DNA from: JBBQWS01 sp038210415
GTDB taxonomy: Bacteria > Actinomycetota > Actinomycetes > Prado026
Direction: 5' to 3'
DNA length: 64,000 nucleotides
NCBI GenBank assembly: GCA_038210415.1
Contig: JBBQWS010000010.1
Location: 1-64,000, forward strand
The position numbers were made by a program, and so were the translations under genes. The notes under the pieces are model-generated. The model had not been told where the DNA came from and ran no database searches. It saw nothing but the letters and a program-made list of their open reading frames with translations. Within the stretch, counting starts at the first letter, position 1, and every line of letters starts with the position of its first letter. Positions 1-8,532 of this stretch are shown piece by piece.

Positions 1-88
1 TCGCGAACAGCCGATCGAGATCGCCAGCGGCCTTGAGCTCCGCGACAACACCCGCACCGGACAGCGGTTCATCGGTCATGGCATCCAT
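1..88 (-). CDS. N-terminus of a probable IS256-type transposase (cut by window edge)
   Basis: An open frame starts at an ATG at 88 and runs off the left edge (about 29 residues visible, beginning MDAMTDEPLS). A good Shine-Dalgarno GAGAGG lies about 6 nt upstream. The short N-terminus resembles the beginnings of actinobacterial IS256/Mutator transposases, and the DNA upstream of the start (TGTGTAAGCGG read on the minus strand) looks like the end of such an element. The catalytic DDE domain lies outside the window, so the family call is an inference. Any other gene reading leftwards is possible. Confidence 0.4.
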   Translation of the reverse strand, partial: MDAMTDEPLSGAGVVAELKAAGDLDRLFA

Positions 89-136
89 CTTGTTCCTCTC
101 AGACGGACCGACCGCTTACACAGAAGATCTGACACC
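1..136 (-). mobile_element. Right end of a probable IS256-like insertion sequence
   Basis: The minus-strand gene start, its leader and a terminal-repeat-like stretch (about 112-136) directly abut the middle of a DUF222/HNH reading frame, which begins abruptly at about 137. This is the arrangement expected if an element inserted into that gene. The other end and the target duplication are outside the window, so boundaries are approximate. Confidence 0.35.
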
Positions 137-787
137 CCCCAGTGGGCGTGGCTGACCGCGGGGATCGACCCGTTGGCCGCACCCATCGACCAACCCGATG
201 GTCAGCCGGACCCCCGAACACTGCCCGAACGCCGCCTGGACGCCCTGGTCGCCCTGGTCCGGATCGCCCTGAGCACCCCCGACCTGCCCGACACCGGTGG
301 GGCCCGCCCCACGATCGTGGTCACCGTCCCGCTGGCGTCCCTGCTCGAACACCACCACCTGAGCACCGCCGAGGACCTGCCGCACCTGGACCTTGACCTC
401 CCGTCGGCCGGGCCCACCGGGTGCCCGATCAGCCCCGCCACCGCCAGACGGCTGGCCTGCGACGCCAGGATCATCCCCGCCGTGATGGGTGGTCGCAGCG
501 AACCCCTGGACGTCGGCCGCGCCGCCTACACCGTCCCCTCCGCCCTGCGCCGCGCCGTCATCCTGCGGGACCGGTGCTGCCGGTTCCCCGGCTGCCACCG
601 AAGACCCCGCACCTGCCACGTCCACCACATCACCCACTGGGCCGACGGCGGCCGCACCGAACTCCACAACCTGGTCCTGCTCTGCAGCTACCACCACCAC
701 CAGATCCACACACCCGACCACTGGCGGATCAACCACACCAGCACCGGACCCGAATTCGTCCCACCCCAATGGATCCGCGGCTCCTAG
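137..787 (+). pseudogene. C-terminal remnant of a DUF222 / 13E12-repeat HNH endonuclease
   Basis: The last ~200 residues match the C-terminal half of the actinobacterial 13E12/DUF222 family. A helical DUF222 tail is followed by an HNH nuclease module: Cys pair (CRFPGC), the core HHITHWADGG, then HNLVLLC and a His-rich end, ending about 30 residues later. Family members usually exceed 400 aa, so the N-terminal half is missing. The frame is open from 137 without a convincing start (TTG at 173 is the first candidate) and abuts the insertion-sequence end. Such genes are multicopy in actinobacteria; their role is unknown. The HNH residues are intact, so a short active product cannot be excluded. 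Confidence 0.7.
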
Positions 788-820
788 CCATCAGAGCGGC
801 CGCTGCGAAAGCATCGACCC

Positions 821-1205
821 ATGCTGACTCGACCCGGTCCCGGCTGGTGGGGCGTCGCGCTGGACGCCCCCGATCCGCAGGCTCTCGCTGACTTCCACGT
901 GCGCCTCCTCGGCTTGGAGGGTGGCGAAGGACGAGCCGGCGTGAGTGGTTGTCGCCCCGCCGGACGGCGTGGCGTACCTCGGACTCCAGCGCTCGCCCGA
1001 GTTGCCGCCGGTCTGGCCACCGGAGCCCGGTCAGCAGCGGATGATGCTGCATCTCGACGTGGAGGTCACCGATCTTCACGCATCGGTCGCCGAAGCCGTG
1101 CAGCTCGGTGCCAGGGTTGCGGACTTCCAACCACAGGACGACGTGCGGGTCCTGCTCGATCCGGTCGGTCACCCGTTCTGCTTGTACGTCGATGGTGCGA
1201 GCTGA
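821..1205 (+). pseudogene. VOC (glyoxalase-fold) family protein, frameshifted and with an internal stop
   Basis: The N-terminal half (from ATG 821) reads WWGVALDAPDPQALADFHVRLLGLE, typical of a glyoxalase/bleomycin-resistance (VOC) domain. The C-terminal half continues in another frame from about 920 to 1205 (MMLHLDVEVTDLHASV..., DPVGHPFCLY). A frame change is needed near 911-921, and even then a TGA at 942-944 interrupts the second frame where the family has a Trp before VVVAPPDG. Two lesions in a ~128-codon gene indicate a decayed copy rather than a sequencing slip, although that cannot be ruled out. Function of the ancestor is unknown beyond a metal-dependent VOC fold. Confidence 0.75.
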
Positions 1206-1206
1206 C

Positions 1207-2046
1207 CTAGGGCCGGTCCGCGAGAGTGACCCGCACCCGCTGGGTCAGCACGATCGTGCCGTCGGTGGTGCGGCAGCCCTCCAGATAGGCGAAGGCGGCG
1301 TCGCGCACCTCGTCGAGGTGATCCTCGCCGGCGGCCTCCCACATCGCCCGCTGCCCGTGCGACCACGACCAGTCGTACCACTGCTCGGGCTTGTCGAACA
1401 CGACCGGCAGCTGGAAGCCGACGGTGCGCACGGAGCTGAACCCGGCCGAGGCCAGCAGCCCCTCGACACCCTCGTCGCTGCCGAACGGCCCCAGCTTCCC
1501 GCTGGTCCGAGCGTCCAGCATCTGCGGTGGGAGGTACGGCCGGAACAGGTCGTCCACCGCCGTCCAGAGCGGGTCGGCGTCACCGAAGGTCGTCACCCCG
1601 ATGCGACCGCCCGGCCGCAGGAGGTCTACCCAACGCAGCAGCGCGGCAGGCGGGTCGGGGAGGAAGAACAGCACCAGCGACGCGGTCACGACGTCGAACG
1701 TGACCCCGTGGAACGACGGAGCACTCGCGTCCATCACCGCGACATCGACATTTGTGAGCCCCCTCGCCTCCGCGTCGGTGCGGGCGGAGTCGACCATGCC
1801 GGGCGACAGGTCGATCCCGGTCACGTGCCCGGAAGGACCCACCGCCTCCGCAAGGGGGAATGTCGCAGCCCCTCGGCCGCAGCCGATGTCGAGCACGTGC
1901 TCGCCGGGACTGGGCCGAACCTCCGCGACGAGCCGGTCCCCTATCGGCTGGAACCACGGCACTCCGACCCCTTCATAAGTGGGCGCGGCGCGGTCGAAGA
2001 GCGCGGCGATCCGCCTGCTGCTCTCCGGAACATCAGTGAAGTCCAC
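1207..2046 (-). CDS. Class I SAM-dependent methyltransferase
   Basis: 279 aa. Residues 50-59 carry the SAM-binding motif I (VLDIGCGRGA), followed by an acidic motif II (GIDLSPGMVD) and post-I elements typical of the Methyltransf_11/25 class that includes UbiE-like and small-molecule methyltransferases. The N-terminus (AALFDRAAPTYEGVG) resembles the UbiE/CmoA cap. Substrate unknown. It faces a VOC pseudogene tail to tail and is divergent from the FAD dehydrogenase at 2141, so context gives little help. Confidence 0.85.
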   Translation of the reverse strand: MDFTDVPESSRRIAALFDRAAPTYEGVGVPWFQPIGDRLVAEVRPSPGEHVLDIGCGRGAATFPLAEAVGPSGHVTGIDLSPGMVDSARTDAEARGLTNVDVAVMDASAPSFHGVTFDVVTASLVLFFLPDPPAALLRWVDLLRPGGRIGVTTFGDADPLWTAVDDLFRPYLPPQMLDARTSGKLGPFGSDEGVEGLLASAGFSSVRTVGFQLPVVFDKPEQWYDWSWSHGQRAMWEAAGEDHLDEVRDAAFAYLEGCRTTDGTIVLTQRVRVTLADRP

Positions 2047-2094
2047 CGCTGAATACTGGCGGCGGTAGCGAGTCCGGGCAAGGGCGCCGGCCGC

Positions 2095-2100
2095 TACTGT
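2095..2100 (+). promoter_or_regulatory. -10 box for the FAD dehydrogenase gene
   Basis: TACTGT lies 40 nt before the ATG at 2141. The leader contains GGAG at an acceptable distance. It is the only actinobacterial-type -10 hexamer in the 94-bp divergent gap; no clear -35 was found. Confidence 0.35.
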
Positions 2101-2140
2101 TGGGCCAGTCAGTAAGCCACCTCCCGAGCGGAGTCACCAG

Positions 2141-4588
2141 ATGCTGCCCTCGCGTGCGCGCGTCGTCGTCATTGGCGGTGGAGTGATCGGTTGCTCCGTC
2201 GCGTATCACCTGGCGGAGCAGGGCTGGACCGATATCGTCCTGCTCGAACGCGACAAGCTGACGTCTGGAACGACCTGGCACGCCGCCGGACTGATGGTGA
2301 CCTTCGGCTCGACGTCCGAGACGTCGACCGAGATGCGCAAGTACACCCGCGACCTGTACGCCCGGCTGGAGGCTGAGACCGGGCAGGCCACCGGCTTCAA
2401 CCCAGTCGGCTTCATCGAGATCGCCACCGAACCGGACCGGCTGGAGGAGTACCGCCGGGTTTCGGCGTTCAACCGCTACTGCGGCGTCGACGTCCAGGAG
2501 ATCTCAGCCAAGGAGGTCGGCGAGCTCTTCCCGCTGGCACGCACCGACGACATCCTGGCTGGTTTCTACGTCAAGGAGGACGGCCGGGCGAACCCGGTCG
2601 ACGTGACGATGTCGCTGGCCAAGGGCGCAAAGATGCGCGGGGCGACCATCATCGAGGGCGTCGCGGTCACCGAGGTGCTGCAGCGGGGTGGAGTCGTCGC
2701 TGGTGTCCGCACCGAACAGGGCGACATCGAGACCGAGTACGTCGTCAACTGCGCCGGGATGTGGGCCCGGCAGCTCGGCGTGAAGTCCGGGGTCAACATC
2801 CCCTTGCAGGCGGCCGAGCACTACTACCTGCTGACCGAGCCGATCCCCGAGGTCTCGAGTGCCTGGCCGGTCCTCGAGGACCCCGCATCGCACGGGTACT
2901 TCCGTGAGGAGGGCGGCGGTCTGATGCTCGGGTTGTTCGAGCCGGTCTGCGCGCCCTGGAAGGTGGAAGGTGTCCCGGAGGACTTCTCGTTCGGCGTGCT
3001 CCCCCCCGACTGGGAGCGGATGGGCCCGTACCTCGAGACGGCGATGTCACGCATCCCGATCTCGGGCGAGGTCGGCATCCGCACGTTCTTCTGCGGGCCG
3101 GAGAGCTTCACTCCCGACCTGCTCCCCGTCGTCGGCGAGGCCCCGGAGATCAAGAACTACTTCGCCGCCGCCGGGCTCAACTCGGTCGGCATCCTCACCG
3201 GTGGTGGTATCGGTCGGGCGGTCGCGCACTGGCTGATCAACGGCCGTCCCGATGTCGACGTCACGGGCTTCAACATCGACCGGCTGCACACCTACCAGGC
3301 CAATCCCGAGTACCGCCGGGACCGCACCGTCGAGTCGCTGGGCTCGGTCTACCTCTGCCACTACCCGACCAAGTCGATGATGACGGCACGAGGTGTCAAG
3401 CACTCTCCCGTGCACGCGCGGCTGTCCGAGGCAGGCGGCTACTTCAAGGACGTCAGCGGCTGGGAAGGAGCCGACTGGTACGCCCCTGCGGGTGTCGAGC
3501 CCATGGTCGAACGGTTGTCCTGGGGCCGACAGAACTGGTTCCCGTACTGGGCAGAGGAGCACCGCGCAGCTCGCGAGGACGTGGTCCTGATGGACATGTC
3601 TTTCATGGCGAAGTTCACGGTGCAGGGCCGGGATGCTGGCGCGCTGCTCGACCGGCTCTCGGCCGGCAACGTCGTCGGTGCGAGCGGACGCATCACGTAC
3701 ACACAGTGGCTGAACGACGGCGGACTGATCGAGGCCGACCTCACCGTCACGAAGCTGGGCGCCGAGAGCTACTTCGTCGTCGCGTCCGACACTGCTCAGA
3801 GGCATGTCGAGACCTGGATGCGTCGGCATGTCGAAGCCGACGAGCACGTCTTCGTCGCCGACGTCACGTCCGGCTACGCGCAGCTCAACGTCCAGGGGCC
3901 GCGGTCGCGTGACCTGCTGCAGGCGATCACCACCGCGGACCTGTCGAACGACGCGTTCCCGTTCCGGACGGCCCGCGAGATCGACCTCGGCTACGCCCGG
4001 GCACTGTGCGTCCGCATCACCTATCTCGGTGAGCTCGGCTACGAGCTCTACGTCCCGACCGAGCAGGCGTTGCACGTGTACGACCGGGTCGTCGCAGCGG
4101 GCGAGCCGCTCGGCCTGAAGCACGCTGGGCTCAAGGCGCTCGCGAGCCTGCGCATGGAGAAGGGTTACCGCGACTACGGCCACGACATCGACAACACCGA
4201 CTCGGTCCTCGAGGCCGGGCTCGGGTTCGCCGTCGACCTGGCGCGGCCGACCGAGTTCATCGGGCGCAAGGCCGTCGAGGCGAAGAAGGCGGCCGGACCT
4301 TTGACCCGGCGACTGGTGCAGATCCTCGTCGACGACCCCGAGCCGCTGATGTTCCATGCGGAAGTGGTGCGGCGGAACGGGGTTCCGGTCGGCTACGTGC
4401 GGGCAGCGTCGTACGGCTTCACGCTCGGCGGTGCGGTGGGCCTGGCGATGATCGAGGCCGGCGAGCCGCTCGACCAGGCCTACCTGGACCGCGGCACCTG
4501 GGAGGTCGACATCGCCGACCGCCTCTACCCGGCGAGGGCCTCGCTGCGCCCGCTCTACGACCCGACGATGAGCCGGATCAAGGGCTGA
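2141..4588 (+). CDS. FAD-dependent sarcosine/dimethylglycine dehydrogenase-like protein with GcvT domain
   Basis: 815 aa, the usual length of the mitochondrial-type dimethylglycine/sarcosine dehydrogenase family. Domains in order: FAD-binding DAO oxidoreductase (GGGVIG at 12-17, TSGTTWHAAG near 45-55 where the family binds flavin covalently to His), the linker domain of GcvT-family oxidoreductases, then the folate-binding aminomethyltransferase (GcvT) domain and its barrel C-terminus. Expected chemistry is oxidative N-demethylation of a small methylated amine, with the one-carbon unit passed to tetrahydrofolate. Exact substrate (dimethylglycine, sarcosine or other) cannot be told from sequence alone. 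No partner subunits are adjacent, as expected for the single-chain type. Confidence 0.85.
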   Translation: MLPSRARVVVIGGGVIGCSVAYHLAEQGWTDIVLLERDKLTSGTTWHAAGLMVTFGSTSETSTEMRKYTRDLYARLEAETGQATGFNPVGFIEIATEPDRLEEYRRVSAFNRYCGVDVQEISAKEVGELFPLARTDDILAGFYVKEDGRANPVDVTMSLAKGAKMRGATIIEGVAVTEVLQRGGVVAGVRTEQGDIETEYVVNCAGMWARQLGVKSGVNIPLQAAEHYYLLTEPIPEVSSAWPVLEDPASHGYFREEGGGLMLGLFEPVCAPWKVEGVPEDFSFGVLPPDWERMGPYLETAMSRIPISGEVGIRTFFCGPESFTPDLLPVVGEAPEIKNYFAAAGLNSVGILTGGGIGRAVAHWLINGRPDVDVTGFNIDRLHTYQANPEYRRDRTVESLGSVYLCHYPTKSMMTARGVKHSPVHARLSEAGGYFKDVSGWEGADWYAPAGVEPMVERLSWGRQNWFPYWAEEHRAAREDVVLMDMSFMAKFTVQGRDAGALLDRLSAGNVVGASGRITYTQWLNDGGLIEADLTVTKLGAESYFVVASDTAQRHVETWMRRHVEADEHVFVADVTSGYAQLNVQGPRSRDLLQAITTADLSNDAFPFRTAREIDLGYARALCVRITYLGELGYELYVPTEQALHVYDRVVAAGEPLGLKHAGLKALASLRMEKGYRDYGHDIDNTDSVLEAGLGFAVDLARPTEFIGRKAVEAKKAAGPLTRRLVQILVDDPEPLMFHAEVVRRNGVPVGYVRAASYGFTLGGAVGLAMIEAGEPLDQAYLDRGTWEVDIADRLYPARASLRPLYDPTMSRIKG

Positions 4589-4622
4589 CGCAGCGCAGCC
4601 GCCGTCGCAGTCGTCGTTCTTG

Positions 4623-5333
4623 TCAGGAGAGCAGGGTTGCCAGCTGCTCGGCGTCGGACGCGGCCTTCGCCAGCGAGTGTCCGCCGCTGGCGACCTGGGA
4701 CTTCTCGGTCTGCAGGGTGCCCGCGTTGGCCGGGTAGCCGGCAGGCGTGAGCGCGAGCACGGTGGCGGCTACCCCGTCGAAGCTGTTCTCGGCGGCGTCC
4801 ACCTGAGCGGCCATGTCGGCGTACAGCGTCATCGCCCGGTCCTTGTTGGGCCCGTCCGGCAGCAGGGCGATCGCCTTCTGCAGCGCTGGTTCCGTGGCGG
4901 CGAGGGCCTTAGCCCCTGCCGTACCCGTGTCGGCGCCGAGTGTCAGCCTCGACTGCGGAACGACGAGCAGGTAGACGCGGTAGTCCGCCACGATCGCCTG
5001 GGCGTCGTCGTGCGCGCTCTTACAGGTGGTGTCCCCCTGCACCTTGGCGTTCACCCCGTCGAGGCCGGCTTTGTCCGAGGCGTAGAGCGCGTTGAGGGTG
5101 GCCCGATGAGCGGCAGTGACCGCGGGGCGGGCGCCGAGCTTGGCCGAGAGCTCGTCCAGCGTCGCGTCCCGGCGGGACACGGACGCCGCGGAGTGCGCCT
5201 TGACCGCGGCGAGGGCTGACGGCTGGCAGATCTTGGTTGTGGTCGTCGTGTCAGCGAACGCCGGGGCCGGTGCGAGGCCGGCGACGAGGCCGGTGCCGAG
5301 AACGAGCGAGACAAGGGTTGCGGTGCGCTTCAT
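4623..5333 (-). CDS. Secreted protein of unknown function
   Basis: 236 aa from the ATG at 5333. A Sec signal peptide (MKRTATLVSLVLGTGLVAGL...AFA) ends near residue 27. The mature part is Ala-rich and mostly helical with two Cys (KICQP near the N-terminus and TTCKSA) that could form a disulfide. The start overlaps the stop of the lipoprotein gene at 5330 by four bases, so the two are translationally coupled and probably act together at the cell surface. No recognised domain. Confidence 0.75.
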   Translation of the reverse strand: MKRTATLVSLVLGTGLVAGLAPAPAFADTTTTTKICQPSALAAVKAHSAASVSRRDATLDELSAKLGARPAVTAAHRATLNALYASDKAGLDGVNAKVQGDTTCKSAHDDAQAIVADYRVYLLVVPQSRLTLGADTGTAGAKALAATEPALQKAIALLPDGPNKDRAMTLYADMAAQVDAAENSFDGVAATVLALTPAGYPANAGTLQTEKSQVASGGHSLAKAASDAEQLATLLS

Positions 5334-5662
5334 GAGGTGGGATCTCCTTCGTCGGTGGAGGTCGCGGACGCGACGTCGCTGGTGACGGTGCTGACGGCCG
5401 AGCGCGCGACGGCGGCCGCTCTCTGCAGGGCGGACCTGGTGCCGTCCGACGCCGGGGAGGTGGCGGCGGAAGCGGGGACCTTGGTTCTCGGAGCCACGGT
5501 CGGTGTAGTGGTCGCCGCGGACTCGGTCGCGACGGGGCCGGCTGGCTGCCCGACCGCACCTGCGCCCGATGCGGTGCAGCCGGTCGACATCAGCAAGGCG
5601 CCGACGGCCGCAGCGAGTGCGATGAGTGGACCGGCCCGGAAGCGTGCGCTGGTTGCGTTCAT
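5330..5662 (-). CDS. Small lipoprotein of unknown function
   Basis: 110 aa. Residues 11-29 form a lipoprotein signal with lipobox MSTGC (Cys29). The rest is a low-complexity Ala/Thr/Ser/Pro-rich segment, likely extended in the cell wall. First gene of a two-gene operon with the secreted protein at 4623 (ATGA overlap). Confidence 0.7.
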   Translation of the reverse strand: MNATSARFRAGPLIALAAAVGALLMSTGCTASGAGAVGQPAGPVATESAATTTPTVAPRTKVPASAATSPASDGTRSALQRAAAVARSAVSTVTSDVASATSTDEGDPTS

Positions 5663-5781
5663 GCCTTGAGGTTCGGAGTCCGGGGTTCGGGTTGTGCGCG
5701 ACCACGCGTTCGGGGTCTGTAAAGCCGGTGAAGCGAACTCGGTGGGGGAGGGTCAGGCGCCCGGCAGCTCGCCAACCGCGT

Positions 5782-7206
5782 TCAGTGGAGCGACCAGATC
5801 CGGGCGAGATCAGCCGCGTCGGTGTCACCGGTGCGGGTGGCGAGGTCGAACAGCGCATCGGCGAGGTCGGCCGACAGGGCCGGGGTCGCACGTTGCCACA
5901 TCGGGCCGCCGACCTCGAAGCGGCTGAGATCGCAGGTGGGCGTCTCGCGCGTTCCGGTACGCCGAGGTCGAGCCTCCGCGACGGCCGAACGCAGGGCGTC
6001 GGCCATGGCCCGCATCGACGGGTAGCGGTCGGTCGGGTCCTTGGCGAGTGCTCGACGGAGAACGCGCTCGCCCTCCGGCCAGGTGGTCGCCCCGCACTCG
6101 AGCAGGCTCAGCGGCTGCTCCTCGCAGACCTGTCGCATGGCGGTGGCCCGGTCGGGGTCCAGCTCGAGGAGCGGCCCACAGGTCAGGACCCGCCAGATCA
6201 GCGCCGCCACCGAGTACTGCTCGTCGACCGGAGTGACCTGGGGGAGCGGTCCGCCCGAGAGCGCGGCCGCCGCGGTGCGCGGGTCGACATACTCTCCCCC
6301 GGCCGTACGGGGTGCGTCGGCGAACTCGGTGTCGTCCACCCGGGCGAGCCCGAAGTCGATCAGAGTGACCGTGCCGCATGCGTCGACCAGGACGTTGCCG
6401 GGATGGACGTCACCGTGGACGACGCCGCTCTCGTGCAGCCTCGAGTAGGCATCGGCCACCCCGACTGCGAGGTCCCGGGCTTCGTCTTCGTGCGCCAGGG
6501 GCAGCGCCTTCGTGGCAGCCATCCGGTGCGCGGCGGAGTCGACGGGACGTCCGTCGACCCAGGAGAGAGCAAGCGTGCCGCTGACGTCGTAGCGATCGTC
6601 TCCGGCGGTAGTGTCGGGCTCGAACCCGAGCAGTGCCGGCGCGAGGCCGGCGGCGCGTTCGGCGAGGCGGCCCAGGGCGGCGGCCTCGCGGGCCAGCAGG
6701 CCTCGACCCGTCGCACCTGCCACGACCACCTTCACCGCCGCACGTTCACCCAGGCCGGTGCGGCCTCGCCACACCTCGCCGTCTCTCACGACGCGCAGCG
6801 GCTCGCCGATTGTGACGGATCCGACCCGGTCGCCCGGCTGCAGCCGCGGAGCGAGCGCCTGCGCGGCTCCCGTACCGTCCAACGCCAGCAGCTCCGCGCG
6901 CGACAGCGCGACGAGAACAGGGAAGGCCTCCTCGAGGGTCGACACCGGGTCGCCACCCCACTGCGCGCAGTGCGCGAGCACGGCGTCGGTGACGGTGCAG
7001 GGCCGGCGGAAGCACTCCAGCAGGGCCGCTGCCTCCGCCGGGACGACGCGCGGTCGCTCGCGGCTCCCGGGGCGGAGCACCGCGACCTCGCCGGCCCGCA
7101 GACCGATGTCGGCGAACGCCTCGGCGTCCTTCTCGGTCGGGGCCAGCAGCTCGACGTCGGCTGGCAGCACGTAACGCCGTTCGGCCACCGAGGTCGGGCC
7201 GGTCAT
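5782..7206 (-). CDS. Protein kinase-like enzyme with PqqD-like N-terminal domain
   Basis: 474 aa from the ATG at 7206, which overlaps the previous stop (ATGA). Residues ~15-110 look like a small winged-helix unit (VVPAEAAALLECF...TVTDAVLAHC...LEEAFPVLVAL) reminiscent of PqqD/RiPP recognition elements. Residues ~125-400 form a eukaryotic-type kinase: AAVK (K159), E174 of helix C, catalytic loop HGDVHPGN (264-271) and metal-binding DFG (284-286). All core residues are present, so it should transfer phosphate. No transmembrane segment or PASTA repeats, unlike housekeeping PknA/B. The neighbour resembles the lyase part of class III/IV lanthionine synthetases, so a role in phosphorylating a peptide or protein partner is plausible but unproven. 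Confidence 0.7.
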   Translation of the reverse strand: MTGPTSVAERRYVLPADVELLAPTEKDAEAFADIGLRAGEVAVLRPGSRERPRVVPAEAAALLECFRRPCTVTDAVLAHCAQWGGDPVSTLEEAFPVLVALSRAELLALDGTGAAQALAPRLQPGDRVGSVTIGEPLRVVRDGEVWRGRTGLGERAAVKVVVAGATGRGLLAREAAALGRLAERAAGLAPALLGFEPDTTAGDDRYDVSGTLALSWVDGRPVDSAAHRMAATKALPLAHEDEARDLAVGVADAYSRLHESGVVHGDVHPGNVLVDACGTVTLIDFGLARVDDTEFADAPRTAGGEYVDPRTAAAALSGGPLPQVTPVDEQYSVAALIWRVLTCGPLLELDPDRATAMRQVCEEQPLSLLECGATTWPEGERVLRRALAKDPTDRYPSMRAMADALRSAVAEARPRRTGTRETPTCDLSRFEVGGPMWQRATPALSADLADALFDLATRTGDTDAADLARIWSLH

Positions 7207-7955
7207 GCGGCCAGCTCCTTCGCCAGGTCGTGCGGCCACCAGGTCGCCGTGTCGATATCGCGGGCTGCGAGCCGCTCGAGCGCGCGACCGCTCACGTCGC
7301 CGCCCTCGGCCGCGGCAGCGTGCAGCGCCGAGGCGACCTCGTCGATCAACCAGGCTCGCCACGAGGTTCCTTCGGGATCACGACCCCGCGAGACGATGCC
7401 GGAGGCGCCGACCTGCCCGGTGAACGGAACGCCTTGCGGCGCGAGCTCGGTGAGCGCATCGGCGAGGTCCTGGGCAACGGCGTCGGCCTCGGCCGCATCC
7501 CGGAGGTAGAGCACGATCTTGTCCGGGCGCAGAACTCCCTCGGTGCTGGCCCCGATCTTGAAGCCGGGGACGCCGCGTCGGAGTGCGGTCTCGAACAGGG
7601 TCGGCAGCGCCTCGAGCAGGTGCTCGGGCAGCGGACTCACGTACACCTTGTGTCGCGGCACCGGCTGGCCGTCGAGGCGGGCGACGCGGTTCCACGAGTG
7701 CCAGTGCCCCGAGCTGTGCGCGGTGAAGTCCGTTGCCAACCGAGGGAAGTCGGCCGACGCACGGGCGATCGCGTGCCCGATCCAGGTCGGTGCCCAGACC
7801 CGGGCCGCGCGCGGCCCCAGGGCGACCGAACCGGAACGGTAGAGCAGGCCAGCTAGGACGGGCACGTCCGCGCGCCCGGCGACGGCCGCCACCCGGTCCA
7901 CCGCCGTTCGGGTCAGCCGGGGGAGCCGGTCGTCGGGCGCGGGACGTGTGAGCAT
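7203..7955 (-). CDS. HopA1 / lanthionine-synthetase lyase-like protein
   Basis: 250 aa. The central part (HKVYVSPLPE at 102-111, then FKIG at 132-135 and RPDKIVLYL at 143-151) follows the pattern of the HopA1-like domain and of the N-terminal phosphothreonine-lyase-like part of class III/IV lanthionine synthetases: a Lys in the first strand, a second Lys after the GVP turn, and an RxDK-strand. No kinase or cyclase domain is fused; the kinase is the next gene (ATGA overlap at 7203-7206). The family call rests on pattern similarity only. ATG at 7955 was chosen because it follows the stop at 7961 closely; the Shine-Dalgarno is weak, which suggests coupling. Confidence 0.5.
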   Translation of the reverse strand: MLTRPAPDDRLPRLTRTAVDRVAAVAGRADVPVLAGLLYRSGSVALGPRAARVWAPTWIGHAIARASADFPRLATDFTAHSSGHWHSWNRVARLDGQPVPRHKVYVSPLPEHLLEALPTLFETALRRGVPGFKIGASTEGVLRPDKIVLYLRDAAEADAVAQDLADALTELAPQGVPFTGQVGASGIVSRGRDPEGTSWRAWLIDEVASALHAAAAEGGDVSGRALERLAARDIDTATWWPHDLAKELAA

Positions 7956-7960
7956 CGGGG

Positions 7961-8437
7961 TCAGCCCAGACCCTCGAGCGCGGTCTTGAGCTCGACGCGG
8001 ACGGCGTCGATGTCCTTCTCCGTCGGCTGCATGCGCTCCACCGCGCTGTCGGCCAGCCGGACTGCCTGCTCGAGACTGCCCTTGACCGAGACGAGGTCGC
8101 TCTCCTGGAGCACGTCGTCGAACTTGTGCGCGATGGGCGTGATGGGGGTCGGGACACCAGGGCCGGTCCCGTCCGGGTCGGGATACAGGTATGCGCTCAC
8201 CGCGGCTCCACCGACCATGTTCACGAACTCGTGGACCTCGGCGCTCGCGATCCGTCCCGCTGCGACGGCGCCGGCGAACTCGGCGATCCGCGGGCTCAGC
8301 TGAGCGACCACGACGATCGGCGAGGTCTCGGGAACCGTCGGCGGGTTGGTGAGCGGGTCGTGCGTGATCAGGTCGGTGAGCTTGACCCGACGGAACCTCG
8401 ACGAGTCGAGGTAGAGGTCGCGGACGTAGAAACCCAT
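7961..8437 (-). CDS. Orphan 158-aa protein, first gene of the kinase cassette
   Basis: 158 aa with a good Shine-Dalgarno (TGGAGG, 7 nt before the ATG at 8437). No recognised domain. Visible features: an N-terminal strand-rich stretch (MGFYVRDLYLD), a Pro/Thr-rich linker, a helical middle, a Gly/Pro-rich loop (PDPDGTGPG) and a C-terminal helical part rich in Glu, Lys and Val. It contains no Cys, so it is not an ordinary thioether-forming precursor. Being first in the operon, just before a lyase-like and a kinase gene, it could be their protein partner or substrate. Function unknown. Confidence 0.65.
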   Translation of the reverse strand: MGFYVRDLYLDSSRFRRVKLTDLITHDPLTNPPTVPETSPIVVVAQLSPRIAEFAGAVAAGRIASAEVHEFVNMVGGAAVSAYLYPDPDGTGPGVPTPITPIAHKFDDVLQESDLVSVKGSLEQAVRLADSAVERMQPTEKDIDAVRVELKTALEGLG

Positions 8438-8532
8438 GGTGTGCCTCCAGGGGGAGCTGAAGCGGTGGATGGACCGGGCGGTGGACGCCCGTGCCTGAAA
8501 GAGGCGGTCCTCTGTCGCGTGATACGTGCCGC

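Noticed and set aside
4589..4622. Bidirectional terminator between the FAD dehydrogenase and the secreted protein gene
   Set aside because: No convincing stem-loop in this 34-bp gap.
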